A stretch of 64,000 nt of DNA from Synechococcus sp. CC9605 (lineage in GTDB: Bacteria > Cyanobacteriota > Cyanobacteriia > PCC-6307 > Cyanobiaceae), in NCBI RefSeq assembly GCF_000012625.1, contig NC_007516.1, positions 1,178,001 to 1,242,000 on the forward strand, given 5' to 3'. Positions within the stretch are counted from its first letter, which is position 1, and each line of letters begins with the position of its first letter. The position numbers were made by a program, and so were the translations under genes. Positions 24,381-32,927 of this stretch are shown here, in pieces. A model generated the notes under the pieces. That model made no database searches. It was given only the letters and a program-made list of their open reading frames with translations, and was not told where the DNA came from.

Positions 24381-25132
24381 TCAGCTGCTCTGGATGGGAT
24401 CAGACCATCGCGTTGGGCCCATTGCCGCAGCAGTCGAAGGCCCTCATCGAGATGAAGCCGCAGGGTTGAGCGGCTGCAATTCAAGACTTGAGCCAGATCC
24501 TTGAGGCTCTGGCCTTCGATCAAGTGGGCTTTCAGCACCGTGCCGGCCAGGCTATCCACCTGATGCAGAACGCTCTTCAGCTAGTCCAGGTGTTCGTCGA
24601 CCTCACAAGCTTGTGTTGGTTCCAGAGGGCTGGCACTCAGGTCGACGACCTGGCTGACCCCATGGCTCTTCACGGCCTCGGACCACCGCTCCGGGAGAAC
24701 TGAGAGTGCTGTGGCGAGTTCGAGATCGCTGAGACTCGGTTGGGTGTTCTGTTCGCGTTCGCGCTGAATCTTCATCCCAGCTGCGTAGAGGACGCAGCCT
24801 CCATGAACTTTAATCATGCGTGATCGATCGCGTCGGTAGTGGAGGATTTGACCGGTAGCCCGCGACAGCAGATAGCTGCTGGGTTTCACCCGTCGCTGCG
24901 GATCAAACCGATCCACGCCACGGATCAATCCAACCCGGGACTCCTGCAGCAGATCGTCGAACTCCTCAGGCCCGCGTTGCTGTTGCCGACGGGCCGCGCA
25001 GTGGGCCAGGCCTAGGTGTTCGAGAGCTTGTTGATTGCGCCGTGCAATGTAGGGCGGCAGTACACGGCGAGACTCGTGCCGCAGGTGGCGTTGAGAAATC
25101 AAGGGATCAGTGCTACTGATCCAACTGTTCAA
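24332..25132 (-). pseudogene. Sigma-70 family factor interrupted by an in-frame amber codon
   Basis: One reading frame runs from MNSWISSTDPLISQRH (start 25132) to 24332 and is broken only by TAG at 24581-24583. Before the stop lie sigma region 2 (EFDDLLQESRVGLIRGVDRF and PSSYLLSRATGQILHYRRD) and region 3. After it lies region 4 with the helix-turn-helix QSLKDLAQVLNCSRSTLRLH. Codons flanking the stop (HLD, then LKSVLHQVDSL) continue the protein smoothly, so a single substitution such as CAG to TAG explains it. Without suppression the factor lacks -35 recognition. It may be a recent pseudogene or a sequencing error. Confidence 0.8.
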
Positions 25133-25159
25133 CGCTCAGCCCCGAAGCGGTTGGCCCTT

Positions 25160-25180
25160 AAGTGCCGCAGATCGGCACTT
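25160..25180. promoter_or_regulatory. Perfect 8-bp inverted repeat between the sigma factor and PCP_red genes
   Basis: AAGTGCCG and CGGCACTT are separated by CAGAT, with an extra GTGCCGG half-site immediately downstream (25183-25189). It lies in the 83-bp gap between two divergent genes. The position and symmetry suit an operator. A hairpin is possible, but there is no T-tract after it. Confidence 0.45.
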
Positions 25181-25215
25181 TCGTGCCGGATCATTGGTGC
25201 AATGGTTTTGGATTG

Positions 25216-25380
25216 ATGGACTGGCAACCAGAGGCCCTGGCAGCACTCAAGAAAGATGTTCCGTTCTTCGTTCGGCCTGCTGTGCGTAAACGGGTTGAGT
25301 CGATGGCAGATTCAGATGGACGGTCCGACATCGACCTGGATTTCTACAAATCCGCCAAGCAGGCCATGGCCCCTAGCTGA
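25216..25380 (+). CDS. Small PCP_red-domain protein
   Basis: 54 residues from the ATG at 25216 (MDWQPEALAALKKDVPFFVR). The segment FFVRPAVRKRVESMA matches the PCP_red domain (PF08369), found at the C-terminus of the ChlB subunit of light-independent protochlorophyllide reductase and as a stand-alone protein in cyanobacteria. The frame is open to 25162, but the earlier residues do not fit. Likely a small partner or regulator in chlorophyll synthesis; the stand-alone role is unproven. Confidence 0.8.
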   Translation: MDWQPEALAALKKDVPFFVRPAVRKRVESMADSDGRSDIDLDFYKSAKQAMAPS

Positions 25381-25383
25381 TCC

Positions 25384-25551
25384 TCAGGAGGGGTCGAGGT
25401 CGCAGCGCTGCAGTTCCGGTTGGGTCAATCGGTCAACGATGCGTGCCATATCCAGGGCTGTGAGTTCACCGTTTTCATCCCACTTGAGCGTGGTTTTGCG
25501 CTGGGCAGGGGGGTGGCCGGCAGCGCGTTGTGCAGAGCGGTCAGGTCCCAA
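25384..25551 (-). CDS. Possible 55-aa basic protein with TTG start
   Basis: A minus-strand frame reads RSAQRAAGHPPAQRKTTLKW then DENGELTALDMARIVDRLTQ, ending with TGA at 25384-25386. Its composition looks coding. The only standard start is TTG at 25551, since a TGA lies five codons earlier, and no good Shine-Dalgarno is seen. It fills the otherwise empty 25381-25605 gap, convergent with the PCP_red gene. It may be genuine or the 3' remnant of a longer gene. Confidence 0.35.
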   Translation of the reverse strand: MGPDRSAQRAAGHPPAQRKTTLKWDENGELTALDMARIVDRLTQPELQRCDLDPS

Positions 25552-25605
25552 GTCCGATCACCAATGTCAGGAGAGCCACACATTAGTCGCCGCAGTGGGT
25601 CTCGT

Positions 25606-26292
25606 TTACATGCTGATAGGTGTTGATGTGTTGACGGGAGCAAGTCCAGCCCACTCCCGTAGAGGCGCCCACTGATCCAAGCGCTGGTCCAGCCATCGGT
25701 GGCCGTCAGCATTGAGATGGATTCCGTCGGGTTCCATCCAGGTCAACCAGTTGGGCTCTTCCTGCATCTCCTGATGCATGGGCAGGAAGGGCACATCAGC
25801 CTCACGGCACTGTTCGGCCATTACGGCCTCCGTTGCCGCGATCTGGCTGTTGCAGTACCAGAGGCAACCGGCAAAGGGCATCACGTGCTCATCCACCGCT
25901 GTGAGACCCAGCACAAACACCTCCACCTCCTGGGTCATCTCCTTGAGAAGTTGTCCCAGGCCGAATGAAAAGGCCTCCACATCCAGTTGGGGTCTCCCGT
26001 CGATTCGACCAACGCGGGCGGTGTCATTCAGCCCGACACTGAGCAGAAGCCCGCCAGGTGTTTGGCGACGCAGTTCGCCGCGGCAGCTCCACTCGCTGCG
26101 CCAGCGTGCGGCAACGCGTTCCAGGCCATCTCCTCGCACACCAAGGGGGTACACCACCGGTGCGTTCGGCAGGTTCATCCAGCGCAGGCGCAACCGTTGG
26201 CACCAACCACCCGCTTCACGGTCACCCCAACCATGCACTCCACTGTCCCCGTTCACGATCAGCTGACGGGAGGCCTCGTTCGCACCGCTCAT
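25606..26292 (-). CDS. SGNH/GDSL-type hydrolase
   Basis: 228 residues. Block I is VNGDSGVHGWGD with the catalytic Ser near residue 17, block III is LSVGLNDTARVG with the Asn, and block V is PDGIHLNADGHRWLD with the Asp-x-x-His pair. No signal peptide is present, so it is cytoplasmic. The family cleaves acyl or acetyl esters. Its ATG overlaps the stop of the transporter permease by 4 bp (ATGA), tying it to substrate uptake by that system. Confidence 0.87.
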   Translation of the reverse strand: MSGANEASRQLIVNGDSGVHGWGDREAGGWCQRLRLRWMNLPNAPVVYPLGVRGDGLERVAARWRSEWSCRGELRRQTPGGLLLSVGLNDTARVGRIDGRPQLDVEAFSFGLGQLLKEMTQEVEVFVLGLTAVDEHVMPFAGCLWYCNSQIAATEAVMAEQCREADVPFLPMHQEMQEEPNWLTWMEPDGIHLNADGHRWLDQRLDQWAPLREWAGLAPVNTSTPISM

Positions 26293-27821
26293 AAGGCCAT
26301 GGCCCGGCTGTTCCAGCTCCCCTGAAGTCGTTCCCCCAGGCTCTCACCCAGCAGCGTGAGCAACGCGGAGATCAGCACGATCCAGAGCACCAGCCACCAG
26401 TGAAACGAGCTGAGGGCCTCCATGAGCTGCCAGCCCAGACCGGCTCCCCCCACCATGCCGATGATCGCAGTGTCGCGCAGGATCACATCCAACCGGTAAG
26501 TCGCATAGGTGAGGTAGGCGCGACTCACATCCGCCAGGGGGCCGTAAAGCCAGCTCACCCGAGGGGTGGCGCCGCAGGCCTTCATGGTCTGGGCGGAATG
26601 CAATCCCGTGCTGCGAATGTCGTCGATCAGCACCCGACCCATCACACCGCCGTGGTGCAGCCCCAGGGCCAGCCCCGCCAGGGCCAGGCTTGGTTTGGCC
26701 AGCATCAGAAGCAGGAGTGCAGTGAGAGGTGCCGGGATGAGTCGCAACGCGCCCCACACCACTCCCTGCAGGCGCAGGCTGGCCTGGCTGGGCCAAACCA
26801 GCAGCAGGAGTGGTGGAAGGCTAGTGGCAACACAACCGGCAATCAGGGTGATCCACACCGTTGCACCAATCACCCCGGGCCAGGAGATCTCCAGGGCAGC
26901 ATTGAATCCCTGGGATCCGTCGATGAGGTTGCCGACAACCATCGACCACTCAGCCACTGGCCAGGCCAGCTGCAAATCCAGCTGTGTTCCCCAGCCGAGG
27001 GCGACCCATGGGCTGCCCATGGCCACCAGGAGAATCAGCAGTCGTGACCAGCTGCGCAGCGTTCGCAGCAGTCGGTCGAGCACCACCATGGCGATGGCCA
27101 GCAACCACAGGCCACTCCACAGCTCCTGAAATTGAAGCGAGCGCAGGCTGAGGCTGAGGTCTGTCCCCAGTCCTCCGAGGCCGAAAACGCCCAAAATCAA
27201 GGCTGAACGAAGCGCGCAATCGAGGCGGTGGCCGATGTGGTCGCTGATCGGCTCTGCCAGCGGAGGGACAAGCCCGGTGAGCATCACGGCCCATGGCGTG
27301 GCGCCGGCTCCCTTGAGGACGGGGATCGCCGGTGAAACGTGGCAATCCACCTGATCGGCAATCACCCGCGCCATCAGAACTGTGTAGGGAATCGTGATGG
27401 CGCAGACCGCAACCCAGCCATTTAGTCCGAACACCTGAAGCAGCAAAAGCCCCCAGATCAGTTCATGCACTGCGCGCAGGGGCGCCAGCCAACGGCGCAA
27501 GATCTGGGCAGGCCAACGCACGTCCGCCAGGATCTCCCAGAACGTGCTTGAGCTCAGCAGGCCGAGACCCACACCGAGAACACTGCTGATGCCCCAGGAC
27601 ATCACGGCGATCACGAGGGTGATCTGGAGCCCCTTCAGCAAGCTACCCAGAACGATGGGATCGATGCAGGGCTGCACGGCCCCTGCGGCGAACTGTTGAA
27701 GAACTGAAAGTCCTCCGCCGTGACCATCGCGAAGCAGCACCACAAGAACGCCCAGCAGACTGAGACCCGGCAGCAATGGGATCAGCGGCAGGGCTGGCTT
27801 CAGGCCGATGCGTAGAGCCAT
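26289..27821 (-). CDS. Phosphonate-type ABC transporter permease, fused double domain (PhnE-like)
   Basis: 510 residues, about twice a normal PhnE, with two binding-protein-dependent permease domains in one chain. EAA-type coupling loops appear in each half: VLKGAGATPWAVMLTG at about residues 168-183 and TMKACGATPRVSWLYG in the second half. The C-terminus RDTAIIGMVGGAGLGWQL is typical of PhnE. It should form the whole membrane channel as one polypeptide. It overlaps the ATPase gene by 22 bp and the SGNH gene by 4 bp. Confidence 0.88.
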   Translation of the reverse strand: MALRIGLKPALPLIPLLPGLSLLGVLVVLLRDGHGGGLSVLQQFAAGAVQPCIDPIVLGSLLKGLQITLVIAVMSWGISSVLGVGLGLLSSSTFWEILADVRWPAQILRRWLAPLRAVHELIWGLLLLQVFGLNGWVAVCAITIPYTVLMARVIADQVDCHVSPAIPVLKGAGATPWAVMLTGLVPPLAEPISDHIGHRLDCALRSALILGVFGLGGLGTDLSLSLRSLQFQELWSGLWLLAIAMVVLDRLLRTLRSWSRLLILLVAMGSPWVALGWGTQLDLQLAWPVAEWSMVVGNLIDGSQGFNAALEISWPGVIGATVWITLIAGCVATSLPPLLLLVWPSQASLRLQGVVWGALRLIPAPLTALLLLMLAKPSLALAGLALGLHHGGVMGRVLIDDIRSTGLHSAQTMKACGATPRVSWLYGPLADVSRAYLTYATYRLDVILRDTAIIGMVGGAGLGWQLMEALSSFHWWLVLWIVLISALLTLLGESLGERLQGSWNSRAMAL

Positions 27822-28504
27822 TCCAATTGATCCCGATGAATGGTGTCTGGAGCCGCATCGATCACCAGGGCGCCTCCACGGAGCCCCAGAACCCGATCAA
27901 ACCGGTGTATCAGATCCGGTCGATGCAGGCTGATCAGACAGCCCGGCAAGAGGAGCAGGGTGTTGAGAACGTCTTCGGCGAGGCTGGGATCAAGGGCGGA
28001 GAGGGGTTCGTCCGCCAGCACGAGTTCAGGCTGCTGATGCAGCAAACGGCCCAGAGCCACCCGTTGGCGCTGCCCTCCGGAGAGCTCACGCACGGGCTGT
28101 TCAAGCAAATCGGCCTCCAATTTCACCTGGTGCATCAATGCCAGGCAGGTGTTTGTGTCCAGGGGACCCAGCAAGTTTCGAATCGCCCAGAGCAGCCCAT
28201 GGCGTCCCAGGGCACCGCTGTTGATGTTCTGGATCACGCTCAGTTCCTCCACCAGGCGCAGGTCCTGCCAGAGCGTGCCAATCTGGCGCCGTTGCCGGCG
28301 GGACAGCTGTTGAGGGGGGCGACTACACCAGTGCACGGATCCAGCATCGGGGCTTAGGGCCCCATTGCAGAGCTTCAGCAACGTGGTTTTGCCGGCGCCA
28401 CTGGCACCGAGCAAAACCACACGCTGGTCCGCACGAAGGGTGAGAGTGATCGGTTGGAGCCGTTGCCCCAGGCAGGCCTGGCGCAGCTCCAGCAGCGCCG
28501 TCAA
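27800..28504 (-). CDS. Phosphonate-type ABC transporter ATP-binding protein (PhnC-like)
   Basis: 234 residues. Walker A is GASGAGKTTLLKL, the signature is LSGGQRQRVALGR, and Walker B is ELVLADEPLSALD. It should power the adjacent PhnE-like permease. The ATG overlaps the binding-protein stop by 4 bp, and the 3' end overlaps the permease by 22 bp, so all three subunits are translationally coupled. Substrate cannot be read from the ATPase. Confidence 0.9.
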   Translation of the reverse strand: MTALLELRQACLGQRLQPITLTLRADQRVVLLGASGAGKTTLLKLCNGALSPDAGSVHWCSRPPQQLSRRQRRQIGTLWQDLRLVEELSVIQNINSGALGRHGLLWAIRNLLGPLDTNTCLALMHQVKLEADLLEQPVRELSGGQRQRVALGRLLHQQPELVLADEPLSALDPSLAEDVLNTLLLLPGCLISLHRPDLIHRFDRVLGLRGGALVIDAAPDTIHRDQLEWLYASA

Positions 28505-29424
28505 CGGATCTTTCCGAGTTGGCGACCCACCGTTTCTATCATCACGTAGTCCTCGTCCTTGGCGGGGATGAAGCGTTCGGCACCAAACAGCTCAAGAATA
28601 GTGGCGCCGTTCTCTGTGTCTGCCGAAAGGTCCAGCAAGGCGGTTTGGAGCTTGTCGGTGAAACCATCGCCAAAGCGCTCATCCAGCCCAGGCCTCACCA
28701 CCCAGTGGTAATCCACGTAGGGCGGTGTCCTCCAGATCACCGACACCTTGCTTGGATCCACGCGGCCGTCCGCCATATTGCTGCGCCAGACCTGCTCGTT
28801 CAAGGCGCCCACCTCGTAGGCACCGCTTTGCACCACAGCAATGGTGGCGTCGTGGCTTCCGCTGAAGCCAGGTCCGCCCCCCGCCAGATCCTCAGGTTTC
28901 ACGCCGTTCTCCCCCATGAAAAACTGGGGCATCAGGCGGCCGGAGGTAGAACTCTCCGAACCGAAGGCCAGTCGGCGTCCCTTCAGTTCAACCAGTTGGT
29001 CGCCACTGGTGATGGGGCGCAAACCACTGGCGCCATTGGCGATGAACACACTTGTGAACTCTGCATCGATCTCCCGTTGCGCCAGAACCCGGGCTCCAGG
29101 CGTCTGCAGCCTGGCCTGCACACCGGTGAGTCCACCGAACCAGACCAGATCAAGGCTGCCGGTGCGGAAGGCACTCACCGCCGCCGCGTAATTGCTCACC
29201 GGCGCATACCGCACAGGCACATCCAGCTTTTCGCTGAGTTCCGAAGAGAGCGTGCCGTAGAGGCGATTCAGTTTCTCGGGGTTCTGGTCGGGGATGGCAC
29301 CGATCTGCAGAACGGCCTGTTTGGTGTCGTTCTGGGGTGCGCCGCAACTGGAAACACTGGCCGTGAGTGCGAGGCCGGCAATCAAACCGGTGGCTACCAC
29401 GGCCCTGCGTTCTCGTACAGACAT
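28501..29424 (-). CDS. Phosphonate/phosphite-type ABC substrate-binding lipoprotein (PhnD-like)
   Basis: 307 residues. A lipoprotein signal peptide ends at VSSC (Cys27). The mature protein is a PhnD-family type II binding protein with LQIGAIPDQNPEKLNRLYG at the start, GSLDLVWFGGLTGVQ, FGSESSTSGRLMP and SGSHDATIAVVQSGAYEVGA. Relatives bind phosphonates, phosphite or other small anions; some databases label this subgroup as selenate-binding. The ligand is therefore open. First gene of the transporter unit, 26 bp downstream of an aminotransferase. Confidence 0.88.
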   Translation of the reverse strand: MSVRERRAVVATGLIAGLALTASVSSCGAPQNDTKQAVLQIGAIPDQNPEKLNRLYGTLSSELSEKLDVPVRYAPVSNYAAAVSAFRTGSLDLVWFGGLTGVQARLQTPGARVLAQREIDAEFTSVFIANGASGLRPITSGDQLVELKGRRLAFGSESSTSGRLMPQFFMGENGVKPEDLAGGGPGFSGSHDATIAVVQSGAYEVGALNEQVWRSNMADGRVDPSKVSVIWRTPPYVDYHWVVRPGLDERFGDGFTDKLQTALLDLSADTENGATILELFGAERFIPAKDEDYVMIETVGRQLGKIR

Positions 29425-29450
29425 TCAGAAAAAGAAGTGATCAGATCGGA

Positions 29451-30635
29451 TCAAAAGGAACGAAGCAGCCGCTTCAGTCGCAACAGTCCATCGTTGATCG
29501 TCTCATCCGCTACGGCACAGGAGAGTCGAATGCAGCGGTCATCGCCGAAGGCCAGACCCGGAACCACGGCCAGACCTTCCTGTTCCAGGGCTTGCCGGCA
29601 GAACTCCATCGAATCGGGCACGCCGTCCGGCAGGCGGGGGAAGGCGTAGAAAGCCCCTTGAGGGGGCGTCAGGGTGATGCCCTCCAGAGCCTGCAGCCCC
29701 TCTATGAGCAGAGTTCGGCGGCGGTTGTAGCTGTTTGCCATCTCGCGCACGCAATCTCGGGGCCCTTCGATCGCCGCCAGGGCACCCCGTTGAGCAAAGC
29801 TGCACACATTGCTGGTGCTCTGGCTCTGCAGGGCTGAAGCAGCCTTGATCACGGCAGCATCTCCAGCGAGATAACCGAGGCGCCAGCCGGTCATTGCCCA
29901 ACCTTTGGCAAAGCCGTTCACGGTGAAGCAACGTGAGCGGATCTCTTCGGCAATGGCCGCAAAGCTGCAGTGCTGCTGGCCATCGGCCAGGAGATATTCA
30001 TAGATCTCATCGCTCATCACCATCAGCTGGGGGTGACGAGCCACCAGCGCGGCCAGAGCCTCCAGTTCGGCCCGTGTCATCACCTTGCCGCTGGGGTTGC
30101 CCGGGGAATTGATCACCAGCAGTCGGCTGCGGGGGGTGATCTGCTGCTCCAGCAGGTCGAGGTCAAGGCGGAAGCCTTCCTCCGCTTTGGTGGCAATGAT
30201 CCTGGTGCTCGCCCCGGCCAGGGCGGCCATCTCGGGATAGCTCAGCCAGTAAGGCGCCGGCAGCAGCACTTCGTCGCCGGGATTGAGCAGCACCTGGAAC
30301 AGGTTGTAGATGGCTTGCTTGCCACCGTTGGTGACCAGCACCTGCTCCGGCTGGGTTGGAATCCCGTTTTCGACGCTGAGTTTGTGGGCCAGAGCAGCAC
30401 GAAGATCGGGGTCCCCCGCGGCGGGGCCGTAGCGGGTGAAGCCGGATCCCAGAGCATGCTGAGCTGCTTCAACGATGAATGGTGGCGTCGCAAAGTCCGG
30501 TTCACCGGCACTGAGGCTGCAGATGTCCTTGCCGCTGTCGCGCAGTGCTTTGGCCTTGGCGCTGATCTCCAGCGTCAGCGACGGTTTGAGGGCGACAGCT
30601 CGGTCTGAAAGTTCTGGCGGGCGCGGCATCGGCAA
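29451..30635 (-). CDS. PLP-dependent class I aminotransferase (aspartate aminotransferase type)
   Basis: 394 residues, the usual length of AspC of the Igamma type. The PLP-binding Lys lies in TVNGFAKGWAMTGWRLGYLA, INSPGNPSGKVM contains the substrate-binding region, and SDEIYEYLL holds the conserved Asp and Tyr. Likely makes aspartate from oxaloacetate and glutamate. It sits 26 bp upstream of the binding-protein gene and could share its transcript. Whether that link is functional is unknown. Confidence 0.9.
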   Translation of the reverse strand: MPMPRPPELSDRAVALKPSLTLEISAKAKALRDSGKDICSLSAGEPDFATPPFIVEAAQHALGSGFTRYGPAAGDPDLRAALAHKLSVENGIPTQPEQVLVTNGGKQAIYNLFQVLLNPGDEVLLPAPYWLSYPEMAALAGASTRIIATKAEEGFRLDLDLLEQQITPRSRLLVINSPGNPSGKVMTRAELEALAALVARHPQLMVMSDEIYEYLLADGQQHCSFAAIAEEIRSRCFTVNGFAKGWAMTGWRLGYLAGDAAVIKAASALQSQSTSNVCSFAQRGALAAIEGPRDCVREMANSYNRRRTLLIEGLQALEGITLTPPQGAFYAFPRLPDGVPDSMEFCRQALEQEGLAVVPGLAFGDDRCIRLSCAVADETINDGLLRLKRLLRSF

Positions 30636-30715
30636 CGCACCTCCCCGCGGTGCGTTTAAAACTTCATCATCCTGCCGTAGATGGTGTCGCAGACAACCTT
30701 GATTTCTCAGCGCCC

Positions 30716-31117
30716 ATGAATGCGATACAGATCAGCTGGGTCTTGGCTGCGGAGGACAGCGCCCGGTTGGCGACGTTCTACAGCGAGCTGTTTCAAGCCA
30801 CGTTGAAGCCTGGAGTAGCGCAGCACCACTGCATCGTTCAATTCAGCGATGGAACCCAGCTGGAGATCTATCAGCCCTCACGCCGGCGACCTTTCCCTGC
30901 CCGGGGCAAAGCCCTGGCGCCCTGTTTGAGGCTCTCCCCTTCTCAGGAGCCCCTGCCTGAACTTCAGCGGCTGCTCAGCAACGCTCTGCAGCGTGGTGGA
31001 TCGCTTCTCGAGGAGGCGCGGCTTGAGCCCTTTGGTGCTGAGGCCTGGATCCACGATCCGGAGGGCAATGCTCTGTTGCTTTTGGCTCCGCTGGCCTCTA
31101 CCGCCTCGGTGTCATGA
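30716..31117 (+). CDS. VOC-superfamily (glyoxalase-like) protein
   Basis: 133 residues from MNAIQISWVLAAEDSARLAT. It has the beta-alpha-beta pattern of one vicinal-oxygen-chelate fold, with FYSELFQATLKPG and the C-terminal WIHDPEGNALLLLAP typical of the family. The metal ligands are not clear, so it may be a binding rather than catalytic member. The frame is open 22 codons upstream. It overlaps the uracil-DNA glycosylase gene by 4 bp. Confidence 0.8.
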   Translation: MNAIQISWVLAAEDSARLATFYSELFQATLKPGVAQHHCIVQFSDGTQLEIYQPSRRRPFPARGKALAPCLRLSPSQEPLPELQRLLSNALQRGGSLLEEARLEPFGAEAWIHDPEGNALLLLAPLASTASVS

Positions 31118-31677
31118 CCATCTCCACCCTGGAGGCCTGCAGTGCCTGCACAGCCTGTGACCTCGCCAGTTCGCGCCAGACCGTCGTCATCAGCCGCGGC
31201 AATCCCAAAGCGGATCTGATGCTGATCGGTGAAGCACCAGGTGCTCAGGAAGATGCTCAGGGCGTCCCGTTTGTCGGCCGTTCAGGATGTGCCCTCGATC
31301 AACTGCTGCGTGATGTGGATCTGGATCCCGAGCATGACCTCTACATCTGCAATGCGATCAAATGCAGGCCCCCAAACAACCGACGACCGAAAAAAACTGA
31401 GTTGGCCGCCTGTCGGGCCTGGCTTGACCTGCAACTGGAGGCCGTTGACCCCAAGGTGATCGTGCTGACGGGAGCCACCGCTGTGGAGGCCATCCTTGGC
31501 ATCAAGGGGGGCATGACCCGGCTTCGTGGTGAGTGGCAGAGCTGGAATGGACGAGAGGTGATGCCGATTTTTCACCCCTCCTATCTGCTTCGCAATCCCT
31601 CCAAAGCAGCCGGCGCGCCCCTGGATCTGACACGACAGGACCTCTCCGCAGTGCGGCGCAGGCTGTGCGAACGTTAA
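31114..31677 (+). CDS. Uracil-DNA glycosylase, family 4 (4Fe-4S)
   Basis: 187 residues. It removes uracil from DNA in base excision repair. The N-terminal Cys pair in [10 protein letters not shown] and the later Cys in [11 protein letters not shown] are the expected cluster ligands. The active-site motif [20 protein letters not shown] and the C-terminal [10 protein letters not shown] are family signatures. It overlaps the VOC gene by 4 bp and ends 20 bp before ispG. Confidence 0.92.
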   Translation: MTISTLEACSACTACDLASSRQTVVISRGNPKADLMLIGEAPGAQEDAQGVPFVGRSGCALDQLLRDVDLDPEHDLYICNAIKCRPPNNRRPKKTELAACRAWLDLQLEAVDPKVIVLTGATAVEAILGIKGGMTRLRGEWQSWNGREVMPIFHPSYLLRNPSKAAGAPLDLTRQDLSAVRRRLCER

Positions 31678-31697
31678 CGCGCTTCACCACCGGCCCC

Positions 31698-32894
31698 ATG
31701 ACTGCCCTGGCTCGGCGCTACGACACCCAGATCCACCGCCGTGTGACCCGCACTGTGATGGTGGGTGATGTGCCGGTAGGCAGCGAGCACCCGATCGTGG
31801 TGCAGTCGATGATCAACGAGGACACCCTCGATATCGAGGCTGCTGTAGCCGGCATCATCCGCCTTGCCGAAGCCGGCAGTGAGATCGTTCGGGTGACGAC
31901 GCCCTCAATGGCCCACGCCAAGGCGATGGGACAGATCCGTAAGGAGCTTCGTCAGCGCGGCTGCAGCGTTCCCCTGGTGGCGGACGTTCACCACAACGGC
32001 GTCAAGATCGCCCTGGAGGTCGCCCAGCACGTCGACAAAGTTCGGATCAATCCCGGCCTGTTCATTTTTGATAAGCCAGATCCGAACCGCCAGGAGTTCA
32101 GCCCCGAAGAATTTGCTGCCATCGGCCAGCGCATTCGTGAGACGTTTGAGCCCTTGGTGACCCTGCTGCGGGACCAGAACAAAGCGCTTCGAATCGGTGT
32201 GAACCATGGCTCCCTGGCGGAGCGGATGCTGTTCACCTACGGCGACACCCCTGAGGGGATGGTCGAATCAGCGATGGAATTCGTGCGCATCTGCCACGAG
32301 CTTGATTTTCACAACATCCTGATTTCGATGAAGGCCTCGCGGGCTCCTGTGATGCTCGCGGCTTACCGCCTGATGGCGGACACCATGGACAAGGAAGGCT
32401 TCAATTACCCCTTGCACTTAGGCGTGACCGAAGCCGGCGATGGTGATTACGGCCGCATCAAGAGCACCGCAGGCATTGCCACTCTGCTGGCCGATGGATT
32501 GGGAGACACCCTCCGGGTTTCCCTGACGGAGGCCCCCGAAAAAGAAATCCCCGTCTGTTACTCGATTCTCCAATCCCTGGGTCTGCGCAAGACCATGGTC
32601 GAGTACGTCGCCTGCCCCAGCTGCGGTCGCACCCTGTTCAATCTGGAGGAGGTGTTGCACAAGGTTCGCAACGCCACATCCCACCTCACGGGTCTGGACA
32701 TCGCCGTGATGGGGTGCATCGTCAATGGCCCTGGCGAAATGGCCGACGCTGATTACGGCTACGTCGGCAAAACCCCTGGCGTGATTTCGCTGTATCGCGG
32801 TCGTGATGAAATCCGCAAGGTGCCTGAAGCTGAGGGCGTTGAAGCCCTGATCCAGTTGATCAAAGAGGACGGTCGCTGGGTGGAGCCCGCCTGA
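31698..32894 (+). CDS. ispG: 4-hydroxy-3-methylbut-2-en-1-yl diphosphate synthase
   Basis: 398 residues from [20 protein letters not shown]. The frame is open into the glycosylase gene, but this start fits the family. IspG converts MEcPP to HMBPP in the MEP isoprenoid pathway, usually fed by ferredoxin in cyanobacteria. 4Fe-4S ligands are seen in CPSCGRTL and [10 protein letters not shown]. The barrel motif [16 protein letters not shown] is near the start. Followed 33 bp later by a carboxy-terminal protease. Confidence 0.96.
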   Translation: MTALARRYDTQIHRRVTRTVMVGDVPVGSEHPIVVQSMINEDTLDIEAAVAGIIRLAEAGSEIVRVTTPSMAHAKAMGQIRKELRQRGCSVPLVADVHHNGVKIALEVAQHVDKVRINPGLFIFDKPDPNRQEFSPEEFAAIGQRIRETFEPLVTLLRDQNKALRIGVNHGSLAERMLFTYGDTPEGMVESAMEFVRICHELDFHNILISMKASRAPVMLAAYRLMADTMDKEGFNYPLHLGVTEAGDGDYGRIKSTAGIATLLADGLGDTLRVSLTEAPEKEIPVCYSILQSLGLRKTMVEYVACPSCGRTLFNLEEVLHKVRNATSHLTGLDIAVMGCIVNGPGEMADADYGYVGKTPGVISLYRGRDEIRKVPEAEGVEALIQLIKEDGRWVEPA

Positions 32895-32927
32895 TCTCGT
32901 TAGTCTGAAGAATCAGTCCTGAAGGCC

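Noticed and set aside
28519-29649. 376-aa plus-strand frame opposite the binding-protein gene
   Set aside because: It spans two real minus-strand genes and has no family features.
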